A stretch of DNA of 64,000 nucleotides from DASUPK01 sp963724665 (GCA_963724665.1 CAVRVH010000007.1:1116001-1180000), one strand, 5' to 3'. Shown: positions 8,958-17,000, counted from the first letter of the stretch. Notes: generated from the letters alone by a model not told the origin. Translations and numbers: made by a program.

Positions 8958-8983
8958 ACTGATTGACTGGTCAGTCAGCCAGT
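8958..8983. promoter_or_regulatory. FadR-like (TetR-family) operator of the acyl-CoA dehydrogenase
   Basis: 26-bp imperfect palindrome with arms ACTG..TGACTG / CAGTCA..CAGT around a GT centre (core TGACTGGTCAGTCA at 8964-8977). It overlaps the TAAACT -10 box of the acyl-CoA dehydrogenase. A second copy, identical at 23 of 26 positions, lies at 14890-14915 between two other beta-oxidation genes. TetR-family FadR/FadP-type repressors of fatty-acid degradation bind sites of this length and symmetry; the identity of the regulator, which is not in this window, is inference. Confidence 0.75.
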
Positions 8984-9070
8984 TTACCCGAACCGGAAGT
9001 GGAACTTTCCACTTACCACGGGCCCGCCGAGCCGAGGCGCGCGGCGGGGTTCTGGGTACCGTTCGCCGCC

Positions 9071-10423
9071 GTGCGCGTCCCCCGCAGGATTCAGAACGTT
9101 CTCGACTGGCTGCGATTCGATCTGCCCGCCCGGGTCGACCGGAGATTCCTGCTGGCGGGTGGCGGCATTCTCCTCGTCGGGCTGATCGCGCTGCTCGCGG
9201 CGATCAACCCCTTCGGGGGAGGGGGCGGCACGCAGACGCGCGAGGTGACGATCGCGGTCGCCACCGACAACGCCCAGCAGGCCCCGGTCGGGGTCCTCGG
9301 CTTCCCTCTGGTCGCGACGCGCAACACGACCAGGATCAGCGGCCCGGATCCAACGGACGACGCCGCCGCGGCGGCACTGGCCACCCATCCGCCGGCGCCC
9401 GAAGCGCCCAAGCTCGAAGCAGTCACCCTCGTGCCCGACGATGGCTGGCAGGCCGGGATCGCCGCCTCGGTTCTCGCCGGGCCGCCCATGCGGTTTCCCG
9501 TCCTGGTCAGTCAGCATGGCGCCGTCCCGGACGCGACGACCCAGGCGCTCGCGCAGCTCAACCCGCAGGGTGGCGGCGCCTCCGGAGAGGTGCAGGTCTA
9601 CTCCGCCGGTGGCGCGTCCGTGCCATCCGGGCTGAAGCCGCAGGACATTCCCGGCGACTCGCCCGCCGAGATCGCCAACTCGATCGATCAGCTCCGGCAG
9701 CGGCTGACAAAGCAGGAGCCGCAACACATCCTGCTGGTGAGCTCCGATGCGGCCGGATACGCCATGCCGGCGGCGGCCTGGGCAGCCCGCTCCGGCGACC
9801 CGGTTCTGTTCACCGGCCGCAACCAGGTTCCCTCTGCCACGCTTGCCGCGCTGCGCCGCCATGCCGCGGCGACCGTCTACGTCCTGGGGCCGGAATCCGT
9901 GATCTCGAAGGACGTCATCCAGCAGGTCGGCCGGGTCTCGGCGACCGTGCAGCGGGTCGGGGCAACCGGGGCGGTCCAGAATGCGCTGCTCTTCGCCCGC
10001 TACTCGGATGGCTCCTTCGGCTGGAACATCAACGACCCCGGGCACGGCATGGAGCTGGCCAACGCCGACCGACCGCTGGACGCCGCAGCCGCTGCCTCAC
10101 TCGCCTCGAGTGGCAAGTGGGGCCCGCTCCTGATCACCGACACCACGGACGCCCTGCCACCGGAGTTGAGAAGCTTCCTGCTCGACATCAAGCCCGGCTA
10201 CGAGACGGATCCGACCCGGGCCGTGTACAACCACATCTGGCTGATGGGAGACGCGACGGCAATCGGCGGACAGGTTCAGGCGGAGATCGACGAGCTGGCC
10301 GAGCTCGCGCCGATCGGCGCCGGAGCGGGAACACAGGGATCCGCCGGCGGCGGCAGCGCCCAGCCAGGCGGGGCCGAGAGCGAGACGACGCCGACCACGC
10401 CCCAGGGCGGGAAGAAGAAATGA
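9071..10423 (+). CDS. Membrane-anchored CWB2 (cell wall binding repeat 2) protein
   Basis: About 450 residues. A basic cytoplasmic segment is followed by one membrane helix (LLAGGGILLVGLIALLAAI) and an extracellular region with cell-wall-binding-repeat-2 modules, seen in TTRISGPDPTDDAAAAALAT, VYVLGPESVISKDVIQQVG and HIWLMGDATAIGGQVQAEI. CWB2 domains in other Gram-positives attach proteins to secondary wall polymers. The C-terminus is Gly/Thr/Pro-rich and ends in KKK. I chose GTG 9071 because TACCGT (9057-9062) lies 8 nt upstream, the leaderless pattern seen across the window; the frame is open back to a TTG at 8963. Its stop overlaps the next gene in ATGA. Confidence 0.8.
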   Translation: MRVPRRIQNVLDWLRFDLPARVDRRFLLAGGGILLVGLIALLAAINPFGGGGGTQTREVTIAVATDNAQQAPVGVLGFPLVATRNTTRISGPDPTDDAAAAALATHPPAPEAPKLEAVTLVPDDGWQAGIAASVLAGPPMRFPVLVSQHGAVPDATTQALAQLNPQGGGASGEVQVYSAGGASVPSGLKPQDIPGDSPAEIANSIDQLRQRLTKQEPQHILLVSSDAAGYAMPAAAWAARSGDPVLFTGRNQVPSATLAALRRHAAATVYVLGPESVISKDVIQQVGRVSATVQRVGATGAVQNALLFARYSDGSFGWNINDPGHGMELANADRPLDAAAAASLASSGKWGPLLITDTTDALPPELRSFLLDIKPGYETDPTRAVYNHIWLMGDATAIGGQVQAEIDELAELAPIGAGAGTQGSAGGGSAQPGGAESETTPTTPQGGKKK

Positions 10424-10662
10424 GCGAGGCGGAGCGACCCGACAGGCTGACCAGGCGAGTAACCGTCGAGGACATTCGCGCTCTGGCGGGCCCATCCACC
10501 CCCCACTTCGCCCTGCAGGTGCGGAACCGGATACAGAAGCTGATCGCGGATCTGCCGGAGGATGACCCGGTGCGCCGCGAGGGAGAGACGCAGATCGCCC
10601 GGCTCGACGAGCTCGCGCAGCACAGCGGCGACCCGCGCGGCGGCACGGGGGTGGCGTTCTGA
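10420..10662 (+). CDS. Small protein coupled between CWB2 and metallo-hydrolase genes
   Basis: 80 residues, unknown function, soluble and charged (MSEAERPDRLTRRVTVEDIR). A helix with the pattern FALQVRNRIQKLIADLP is followed by DDPVRREGETQIARLDELA. It starts inside the ATGA overlap with the CWB2 stop codon and ends in TGATG with the downstream metallo-hydrolase start, so all three genes are translationally coupled. Coding status rests on this tight packing and on codon composition matching the neighbours. Confidence 0.75.
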   Translation: MSEAERPDRLTRRVTVEDIRALAGPSTPHFALQVRNRIQKLIADLPEDDPVRREGETQIARLDELAQHSGDPRGGTGVAF

Positions 10663-11336
10663 TGAAGGAGCTTGCCGACGGCGTCTGGCACATCAAGTGC
10701 CTGCCGGGCCTTCCATGGGCGGTCAACGCCTATCTGGCGGGGGACGTCCTGATCGACGCCGGATGCAGACAGTCCACCGGCCGGATCCTGAAGCAGCTCG
10801 ACGGGCACGAGGTGACAGCACACGCCCTCACCCATGCACATCCGGATCACCAGGGCGCGAGCCACGACGTCTGCGAAAAGCTCAGCGTCCCCTTCTCGTG
10901 CCACGAACTCGATGTGCCCGCCGCCGAGGACCCGAAGGTGATCGATGAGCGCCAGCCCGACAAGTTCATGGCCCACTTCTTCTGGCGGATCTTCCACGGT
11001 CCGGGCCACAGGGTCGACAAGATGTTCAAGGAGGGAGACGAAGTGGCCGGCTTCCAGGTCCTGGAGGTGCCCGGCCATTCTGCCGGCCACGTCGCCTTCT
11101 GGCGCGAGTCCGACAAGACGCTGATCCTCGGCGACGTGCTGGCCAACATGGACCAGTACACGGGGATCCCAGGCCTCAACGAGCCGAAGCCGGCGCTCAC
11201 GCCGGACCCGGCGCGGAATCGCGAGTCCGCCCGCAGGCTGGCGGCACTCGAGCCGGAGCTGGTCTGCTTCGGCCACGGGGCGCCGCTGCGAGACCCGCAG
11301 AAGCTCAAGGCGTTCGTCGCGGGCCTCTCCGACTAA
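10662..11336 (+). CDS. Metallo-beta-lactamase-fold hydrolase
   Basis: 224-residue binuclear-zinc hydrolase of the glyoxalase-II-like branch. The metal ligands are all present in order: HAHPDHQG (HxHxDH, residues ~57-62), GHSAGHVAF, ILGDVLANMD and the final histidine in CFGHGAPLRD. Its ATG overlaps the stop of the small upstream gene (TGATG), making it the third gene of a coupled trio with a CWB2 surface protein. It has no signal peptide. The substrate cannot be told from the sequence; thioester or phosphodiester hydrolysis are typical of the fold. Confidence 0.88.
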   Translation: MKELADGVWHIKCLPGLPWAVNAYLAGDVLIDAGCRQSTGRILKQLDGHEVTAHALTHAHPDHQGASHDVCEKLSVPFSCHELDVPAAEDPKVIDERQPDKFMAHFFWRIFHGPGHRVDKMFKEGDEVAGFQVLEVPGHSAGHVAFWRESDKTLILGDVLANMDQYTGIPGLNEPKPALTPDPARNRESARRLAALEPELVCFGHGAPLRDPQKLKAFVAGLSD

Positions 11337-11362
11337 GGCAAAATAGCTCCCCGTCTGACCGC

Positions 11363-12388
11363 TTACGCCGGGCCGAAGGCCTCGATGATCTTCTGCTGGT
11401 ACTCGCCGATCTGTTCCGGCGGGATGAAGTAGGTCGCGGGCGTCAGGAAGACCCCGTCGCCGCGCTCGGCCACCTCGGCCACGCGCTCGCGGACCTTGTC
11501 GAGTGGGCCCGCCGCGGTGAAGGCCTCGACCATCTCGTCCGGGATCTGCTCCGGGACGGCGGCGAGGTCGCCCTTGCGGAACGCATCGCCAGCTGCCTCG
11601 GCGGCGTCGGCGAAGCCGTGCATCTCCCAGAGCGGCTTATAGGTGCGGACGGTCGAATAGAAGGCGATCGTGCGCCGGCCGGCGTCGAGGGCGCGGGCCT
11701 CGTCGTCGTCGATGATCGTGGTGATGGTGGGAATGAAGTCGAGGTCCGAGCCCTGCCGGCCGGAGCGCTGCAGGCCGGTCTCGAAGCTCGGGATCACAAC
11801 CTCGTCGAGCCAGCGCACCGGGCACATCGGATGGCCGATCAGCCCGTCGGCCACGTCGCCGGCCATCCGGCACATCCCCTCCCTCATCGCCGCGGCGTAG
11901 ATCGGGACGCGGTCTCGGACCGGCTTATGGGGCCTGACCCACCCCTTGATGTCGATGTCCATGTAGTCGCCCTCGTAGCGAATCGGCTCGCCGCTCGATG
12001 CCTTCTCCATGATCAGGCGGGTGGCCTCGATCGTCTCGCGCAGATGGGGAGCGGGCTTGCCGTAATCCACGGAGTGCCAGGTGTCGTTGAGGCGCTTCAC
12101 GCCGGCGCCCAGGCCGAGCCTGAACCGGCCGCCGGCCATCTCGTCGATGTCGAGCGCGCTCACGGCCAGGATGAATGCGCTGCGGGTGAAGGCCCAGGCG
12201 ATGCCGGTGCCGATGTTGACGTTCTCGGTCTTCGCCGCGAGCCAGGTGGCCTGAGTGACGGAGCTGCGGAAGAGCTCCGGAGTCCAGACGCAGTCGATGC
12301 CGGCAGCCTCGGCGGAGCTCGCCTGGTCGGCGAGCTCCGCCGGGGTGTCCCCGATTGCTGCGATCGAGATGCGGTCGAGCCCGGCCAT
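11363..12388 (-). CDS. LLM-class F420/flavin-dependent oxidoreductase
   Basis: 341-residue luciferase-like TIM-barrel oxidoreductase, an actinobacterial type that commonly uses coenzyme F420 rather than FMN. Characteristic stretches are AEAAGIDCVWTPELF near the N-terminus, GTGIAWAFTRSAFILAVSAL and GRFRLGLGAGVKRLNDTWHS. Substrate unknown. The ATG has TAGGCT (12399-12404) 10 nt upstream and no Shine-Dalgarno sequence, so it may be leaderless. Its 3' end faces the metallo-hydrolase gene across 26 bp with no obvious hairpin. Confidence 0.88.
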   Translation of the reverse strand: MAGLDRISIAAIGDTPAELADQASSAEAAGIDCVWTPELFRSSVTQATWLAAKTENVNIGTGIAWAFTRSAFILAVSALDIDEMAGGRFRLGLGAGVKRLNDTWHSVDYGKPAPHLRETIEATRLIMEKASSGEPIRYEGDYMDIDIKGWVRPHKPVRDRVPIYAAAMREGMCRMAGDVADGLIGHPMCPVRWLDEVVIPSFETGLQRSGRQGSDLDFIPTITTIIDDDEARALDAGRRTIAFYSTVRTYKPLWEMHGFADAAEAAGDAFRKGDLAAVPEQIPDEMVEAFTAAGPLDKVRERVAEVAERGDGVFLTPATYFIPPEQIGEYQQKIIEAFGPA

Positions 12389-12412
12389 GGCGGACCGCAG
12401 CCTACTCGCGAG

Positions 12413-12868
12413 TCAGCCGTTCCCTCCGGCGCACTCGGTCAGTCCGACCGCCTTGGCCTTCTGGTTGGCGTCGTTGAACAGGCTGTTGTCCTTGATCTTC
12501 GTCGGATCCGCCTTGAGCTTGTCGAGGTCGGCCTGCGCGCTCGTGATGACCGCGTTCACCTGAGCCTCCTCGCCGGCAGGAGCGCCGAGCGCCTTGACGC
12601 CATCTATCTGCTTCTGGATGTTCGGGATGATTGTGTTGGTGGCGAAAGCCTCGAGCTGTTGCTCGTTGACGCTGTTGCCCAGCTGCTTCCCCGCCTGGTT
12701 GATCGCATCGTTGCCCTGCTTGCAGATCTGATTGCCCTTCGTGACGAACTCGGCTTTCAAGATCGCCGCGGTCGTGGTCGTGCTGTTGTCGCTACTGCTG
12801 CTGCCACGCCCGGCGGCGACTCCCGCCAGGGCGAGCACCGCAAGGAAGACGGACGCGTAGAGCTTCAT
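12413..12868 (-). CDS. Secreted small helical protein with damaged lipobox
   Basis: 151 residues with an N-terminal signal sequence (MKLYASVFLAVLALAGVAAG) followed by a Ser/Asp/Asn/Thr-rich linker and an alpha-helical domain (residues ~38-148) with two cysteines (C49, C146) that could pair. Many actinobacterial relatives of this type are lipoproteins (a signal ending ...AGC), but here the expected Cys is Arg (AAGRGSSSS; codon CGT, one transition from TGT). It would then be released or retained as an uncleaved anchor. Function unknown. Start set by signal peptide and the AGAGATG context. Confidence 0.72.
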   Translation of the reverse strand: MKLYASVFLAVLALAGVAAGRGSSSSDNSTTTTAAILKAEFVTKGNQICKQGNDAINQAGKQLGNSVNEQQLEAFATNTIIPNIQKQIDGVKALGAPAGEEAQVNAVITSAQADLDKLKADPTKIKDNSLFNDANQKAKAVGLTECAGGNG

Positions 12869-12936
12869 CTCTCCCACTTTCTGTTTGGATTCCGCGACCA
12901 CTCCCCGGGGCCGCGGCTTTCGAGCCGAACTATCCG

Positions 12937-13602
12937 CTAGGTCGGTGTGTTGTCCAGGGATCGCCACAGATAGAGGCAGGCGAGTGTGCGGCGTGGCCGC
13001 CATTCGTCGGCGATCCGCTCGAGCTCCTCCGGGCCCGGCAGGTCGTCCATCCCGTAGGCGATCTGAACCGCCCGCCGGATGCCGAGGTCGCCGACCGACA
13101 CGACGTCCCCTCGTGCCAGGTGGAACATCAGGAACATCTCCGCGGTCCACTGGCCGACCCCCTTCACCTCGATCAGGTCCGCGACCACGTCCTCATCGGG
13201 CAGGTCCTTGATCCGGTCGAAGTCGAGCCGGCCGTCCTTGATGCGCTCCGCGAGGTCTCGAAGAAATTCGACCTTCGCGTTGGAGAGGCCCGCCCTGCGC
13301 AGGGTCGGCTTTCGCTTCCGGAGCAGCGCTTCCGGCGTTGGCATCTGACCGTCGAATTGGCCAAGCAACTTCTCCCAGATCGAGCGCGCCGCCTTGGTGG
13401 AGAGCTGCTGCCCGACGATCGCTCTGGCGACCGCCTCGAACGGATCCGGCCGGCTGCCGCGGCGATCGATCTCGGGATCCAGCGGACCCCGCTCCTCCAT
13501 CACGCGCTTCAGCACCTTGTCGGCGCGCATCAGGGCTCGGTCGTCCGCGCTCCACTTGAGCGCCTGCTTTCGGGCATGCGCACCTGCGGGCCTCGGGGCC
13601 AT
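12937..13602 (-). CDS. alkA: DNA-3-methyladenine glycosylase II (AlkA-like)
   Basis: Monofunctional base-excision glycosylase of the HhH-GPD superfamily, removing alkylated purines from DNA. The helix-hairpin-helix is LIEVKGVGQWTAEMFLMF and the catalytic aspartate lies in VSVGDLGIRRA. At 221 residues it lacks the N-terminal TBP-like domain of E. coli AlkA, like the short bacterial AlkA/Mag forms. It sits alone between a secreted protein and thiolase, so context adds nothing. Confidence 0.9.
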   Translation of the reverse strand: MAPRPAGAHARKQALKWSADDRALMRADKVLKRVMEERGPLDPEIDRRGSRPDPFEAVARAIVGQQLSTKAARSIWEKLLGQFDGQMPTPEALLRKRKPTLRRAGLSNAKVEFLRDLAERIKDGRLDFDRIKDLPDEDVVADLIEVKGVGQWTAEMFLMFHLARGDVVSVGDLGIRRAVQIAYGMDDLPGPEELERIADEWRPRRTLACLYLWRSLDNTPT

Positions 13603-13644
13603 CAGAGCCTCAACGCCTGAGGGCGCTCAACTGTGAGGCCCGGA

Positions 13645-14832
13645 CTAGACCCGCTGGATGAGCGTGCCGGTGCCGAGCCCGCCGCCACAACACATGGTCA
13701 CCAGACCGGTCTCCTTGTCGGAGCGCTCCAGCTCGTGGAGCAGCGTGGTGATCAGGCGCGCGCCGGTCGAGCCGAGCGGATGGCCGATGGCGATCGCGCC
13801 GCCGTTGACGTTGACGCGGTCCATGTCGGGCTCGAGCTCACGGCGCCAGGCGGCGACCACGGAGGCGAAGGCCTCGTTGATCTCGATCAGATCGATGTCG
13901 TCCATCTTCATCCCGTTGCGCTCGAGGATCTTCCTCGTCGCCGGGATGGGGCCGGTGAGCATGATCACCGGGTCGACGCCGACCGTAGTCTGGTCGACGA
14001 TCCTGGCGCGCGGCTTCACGCCGAGCTGGTCCGCCTTCTCGCGGGTCATGAGCAGGACCGCGGCTGCGCCGTCGGAGACCTGGGAGGAGTTGCCGGCGGT
14101 GATCTTGCCGTCCTCCTTGAAGGCCGGCTTCAGCGACGCCAGCTTCTCGGCACTGTCGGGGCCGGGGGGCCGGATGCCCTGGTCCGTGACGTAGGTATCG
14201 CCGTTGTTCTTCCAAGGGATGATCTCGCGCTCGAAGCGGCCCTCCTCGGTCGCCTGGTGGGCGAGCTGGTGGGAGCGGAGGCCGATCTCATCCATCTCGG
14301 AGCGGGGAATCTCCCACTTGTCCGCGATCATCTCGGCGGAGATGCCCTGCGGGACGAGGTTGTAGCGCTCCATCAGCGCCGGGGAGAAGGCGAAGCCGTG
14401 CTCCTTCATCACCTCGGCGGAGTCGGCGAAGGAGATGTGGCCCATGTGCTCCACGCCGCCGCCGATGACGACGTCATGGACGCCGGAGGCGACCAGCGCG
14501 GCGCCGAAGTTGACGGCCTGCTGTGCCGAGCCGCACTGGCGGTCGACGGTGGTGGCGGGCGTCTCGATCGGGAGCCCGGCCTCGAGCCAGGCGTTGCGGG
14601 CGATGTTGATGCCCTGCTCACCGAACTGCTGCACACAGCCGGCGACGACGTCCTCGACCTCGGAGCCGTCGACACCGGCCCGCTCGAGGACCTCGTCGTA
14701 AGTCTTCGCGAGCAGGCTCGAGGCGTGGACGTCCTTGTAATAGCCCTTCTCCTCATGCCCGCGTCCGACCGGCAGCCGGGCGGCCTCCACGATCACTACC
14801 TCGCGTCCACTGAACTTTCCGTTCTCAGCCAC
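13645..14832 (-). CDS. fadA: Acetyl-CoA acyltransferase (thiolase)
   Basis: 395-residue thiolase II that cleaves 3-ketoacyl-CoA in beta-oxidation (or condenses acetyl-CoA). Active-site residues are present: nucleophile Cys in VDRQCGSAQQA, NEAFASVVAAW, GHPLGSTGARL with the catalytic His, and the second Cys in MCCGGGLGTG. It starts at GTG 14832 with a strong AGGAGG 8 nt upstream. A -35 GCTGAC, 17-nt spacer and -10 TATGCT (14883-14911) lie upstream, covered by a palindrome shared with the acyl-CoA dehydrogenase promoter. Confidence 0.94.
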   Translation of the reverse strand: MAENGKFSGREVVIVEAARLPVGRGHEEKGYYKDVHASSLLAKTYDEVLERAGVDGSEVEDVVAGCVQQFGEQGINIARNAWLEAGLPIETPATTVDRQCGSAQQAVNFGAALVASGVHDVVIGGGVEHMGHISFADSAEVMKEHGFAFSPALMERYNLVPQGISAEMIADKWEIPRSEMDEIGLRSHQLAHQATEEGRFEREIIPWKNNGDTYVTDQGIRPPGPDSAEKLASLKPAFKEDGKITAGNSSQVSDGAAAVLLMTREKADQLGVKPRARIVDQTTVGVDPVIMLTGPIPATRKILERNGMKMDDIDLIEINEAFASVVAAWRRELEPDMDRVNVNGGAIAIGHPLGSTGARLITTLLHELERSDKETGLVTMCCGGGLGTGTLIQRV

Positions 14833-14882
14833 CTCGGGCCTCCTAAGTCGGTTTCTTCAAGCAACCAAGTCGTGCCTCAAAA

Positions 14883-14911
14883 AGCATACACCGATTGACT
14901 GGCGAGTCAGC
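14883..14911 (-). promoter_or_regulatory. Thiolase promoter
   Basis: On the minus strand: -35 GCTGAC (14906-14911), 17-nt spacer, -10 TATGCT (14883-14888). The predicted transcript has a ~45-nt leader containing AGGAGG, unlike the leaderless genes nearby. The operator at 14890-14915 covers the -35 box and spacer. Confidence 0.6.
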
Positions 14912-14915
14912 CAGT
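14890..14915. promoter_or_regulatory. FadR-like operator between thiolase and 3-hydroxyacyl-CoA dehydrogenase
   Basis: Second copy of the palindrome seen at 8958-8983; core TGACTGGCGAGTCA at 14896-14909 with outer arms ACCG / CAGT. It lies in the 109-bp gap between the divergent thiolase and 3-hydroxyacyl-CoA dehydrogenase genes and covers the thiolase -35 region, so one repressor could control both. Confidence 0.75.
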
Positions 14916-14941
14916 GCGGGGCGTGATAGACACCACCGCCC

Positions 14942-15769
14942 GTGGCGGCCTTTGAGACATATGAGCGACCGGGTATCGCCGGCAGCGGGACCATCGCCTG
15001 CGGACTGGCGGCCTGTGCCAGCTCGGCGTCCCAGGTCCTCCTGCTGGCCCGCTCCGACGCATCCGCCTGGAAGGCGGAGGAGCAGGCGCATTCGCTGAGC
15101 GCGAAGGTCGATGGGGCCGATGCCAAGCGGATCAGGGTGACCACGCAGGTCGGCGACCTCGCCTCGTGCGACGTCGTCGTCGAGGCGATCGTCGAGGAGT
15201 TCGAGGCCAAGGTCGAGCTCCTGAAGTCCGTCGCCGATACGGCAGGCGGCGCCGACCTGGCAACCACGACCTCCTCCCTCTCGCTCGACGCGATCGCATC
15301 GAGCAGCGGGCACCCCGAGCGGGTCTTCGGCCTCCACCCCTTCAACCCGGTCGTGCGGATGGACCTGGTCGAGCTCTGCCTTCCCGAGGCCGCCGACGTC
15401 GCAATCGGCCCTCGCGCCCGCAACTGGTGCGAGTCGATCGGCAAGACGGTGGTCGAGGTCCCGGACGAGGCCGGGTTCGTCGTCAACCGTCTGCTCTTTC
15501 CCTACCTCTTCGACGCCGTGCGACTGATGGAACAGACAGGGATGAAGGCGGATGACGTCGACAGGTGCATGACACTTGGGGCCAACTACCCGATGGGGCC
15601 GCTGGCCCTGCTCGACCTGATCGGCATCGACGTCGCGGTCGCGATCGGCGAGGCGCTCTACGCCGACAGCGGCGAGGAGCACCACCGCCCGCCCGGGCGG
15701 CTGATGTCCCTGGTCGACCAGGGAAAGCTGGGCCGTAAGTCGGGCGCCGGCTTCTACGACTACGACTGA
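14942..15769 (+). CDS. 3-hydroxyacyl-CoA dehydrogenase
   Basis: NAD-dependent oxidation of 3-hydroxyacyl-CoA (or hydroxybutyryl-CoA), the step before thiolase. 275 residues: N-terminal Rossmann motif PGIAGSGTIACGLAAC (GxGxxA instead of the usual GxGxxG), catalytic His-Glu segment FGLHPFNPVVRMDLVEL, and a C-terminal helical domain (PDEAGFVVNRLLFPYLFDAV). Starts at GTG 14942. It is divergent from thiolase and shares a palindromic operator with it, so the two probably respond together to fatty acids. The 3' end overlaps the convergent M28 gene by 10 bp. Confidence 0.9.
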   Translation: MAAFETYERPGIAGSGTIACGLAACASSASQVLLLARSDASAWKAEEQAHSLSAKVDGADAKRIRVTTQVGDLASCDVVVEAIVEEFEAKVELLKSVADTAGGADLATTTSSLSLDAIASSSGHPERVFGLHPFNPVVRMDLVELCLPEAADVAIGPRARNWCESIGKTVVEVPDEAGFVVNRLLFPYLFDAVRLMEQTGMKADDVDRCMTLGANYPMGPLALLDLIGIDVAVAIGEALYADSGEEHHRPPGRLMSLVDQGKLGRKSGAGFYDYD

Positions 15770-16692
15770 CCCGAAAGGTTGATCACCAGCTGGGAGACGG
15801 TCTCACCGACCCCGTCGAGTACCGCAGGGTCGAGCTTGTCGAGCGTGTCCTGAACCCCGTTCTTGTACGGGTAGGACCAGTCGATCAGGTCGATCGAGGG
15901 AACAGCCTGCTCGAGGAATGGGATGTGGTCGTCGATGATCGGAATCTGCGTTCCATCCGGGAACAAGTCCTGGTTTCCGGTCTCGGCGGCGGCCTGCCGA
16001 AGGCTGTCCCACAGCGCCGGGGTTGAGTTCGTCTCACGCGGGAAATGCGCGCCCCTGTTGGCGATGTAGTCGAGCAGGATCATGTCGCCGATCTGGCCGG
16101 GATGGGCCGCCGCGTATGCCCTCGACCCGCGCAGGGCGCAGTACTGGAAGTCGCGGTCGTGGCAGCCGGGCGGAGCCTCCTCGCCGTCGAACAGGACGAA
16201 TCGGATCTCTGGATGGTTCTTGGGAAGCTCGGAGGCGAGGCGCCGCGCGAGCTCGATCAGCGCGGCGGTCCCGGCCGCGCTGTCGTTGGCGCCGACGAAC
16301 CCCTTCGGCCGGTACTGCGTGTCGTAGTGGGCCCCGATCAGGATCGCCGGCAGCCGTCCCGGCAGGTCACCGACGACGTTCCGGAGGCCCTGTTGCGAAC
16401 CCTTGCTCGGAAACGGCTCGAAGCTGCCGTTGGGGAGCATTGCCCGCAGCTCGTTCGCGAGCCGGCGCAGCTGCGGCGACCCCGCCGGTCTCGGCCCCAG
16501 GTCGACCTGCTCGCGGACCAGCGCCATCGCCCGAGCGGAGTCGAAGCGATCCGGGTGATCCGAGGAGCCGCTCGAGCCACATCCGGCGACGGCGAGAGCC
16601 GCCAGCAGAGCAAGTGAGGCGCTAAGCCGCCTGCTTGCCCTTGCGCTTGACGCGCGACTTCGTTCCGATCGGAGGCACCGCGGGCTCGTCAT
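15760..16692 (-). CDS. M28-family lipoprotein (glutaminyl-cyclase/aminopeptidase-like), metal ligand altered
   Basis: 310 residues. A basic n-region, hydrophobic core and lipobox (LALLAALAVAGC) predict an extracytoplasmic lipoprotein. The M28 zinc motifs IGAHYDTQ, GANDSAAG, FVLFDGEE and IIDDHIPFLEQAVPSIDLID are clear and resemble bacterial glutaminyl cyclases or aminopeptidases. The last metal-binding histidine (normally WHT..DT) is Asn here (YKNGVQDTLDKLD), so activity may be altered. The ATG at 16692 lies 71 nt inside the upstream gene; a TTG just after that gene's stop would cut the signal sequence, so the overlapping start is favoured but uncertain. Confidence 0.82.
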   Translation of the reverse strand: MTSPRCLRSERSRASSARASRRLSASLALLAALAVAGCGSSGSSDHPDRFDSARAMALVREQVDLGPRPAGSPQLRRLANELRAMLPNGSFEPFPSKGSQQGLRNVVGDLPGRLPAILIGAHYDTQYRPKGFVGANDSAAGTAALIELARRLASELPKNHPEIRFVLFDGEEAPPGCHDRDFQYCALRGSRAYAAAHPGQIGDMILLDYIANRGAHFPRETNSTPALWDSLRQAAAETGNQDLFPDGTQIPIIDDHIPFLEQAVPSIDLIDWSYPYKNGVQDTLDKLDPAVLDGVGETVSQLVINLSGQS

Positions 16693-16915
16693 GGCGGCCG
16701 GAACGATCCCAGATCACGTCGGCTTCCGAGACGCCCTGCTTGCTCGCTTCTGCCTCCACCTCGCCCCAGGGGAGCTGAGCCTCGGGAAGGTCATCCCATC
16801 GAGCCAGGTCAAGAGCCTCGAGTGCGCCCTCCAATGCCGGCCCCCGGTGCTCTTCGGAGCGGAGCACCGCCCTGACCACCTCAAGCTGCTTATCGCTGAA
16901 CCGGACGACCCACAT
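16622..16915 (-). CDS. Conserved small protein of unknown function
   Basis: 97 residues, soluble, with Trp-rich segments (MWVVRFSDKQLEVVRAVLRS; LARWDDLPEAQLPWGEVEAE) and a very basic C-terminus (KSRVKRKGKQAA) that could bind nucleic acid. The ATG at 16915 has a perfect Shine-Dalgarno sequence (AGGAGG, 4 nt upstream). Its 3' end overlaps the start of the M28 lipoprotein gene by 71 bp, so the two may be co-expressed. No family recognised. Confidence 0.72.
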   Translation of the reverse strand: MWVVRFSDKQLEVVRAVLRSEEHRGPALEGALEALDLARWDDLPEAQLPWGEVEAEASKQGVSEADVIWDRSGRHDEPAVPPIGTKSRVKRKGKQAA

Positions 16916-17000
16916 ACGGCCTCCTAGTGACCGTCGGATTGCGGTGAAGCTAGAGCCGTAAACGGACGGAAGGGGAAAACTCCTGCAACCTCCACTAAAC

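Noticed and set aside
16622..16692. Frameshift between the 97-residue gene and the M28 lipoprotein
   Set aside because: The overlap is explained by separate starts; both proteins have complete ends and different character.
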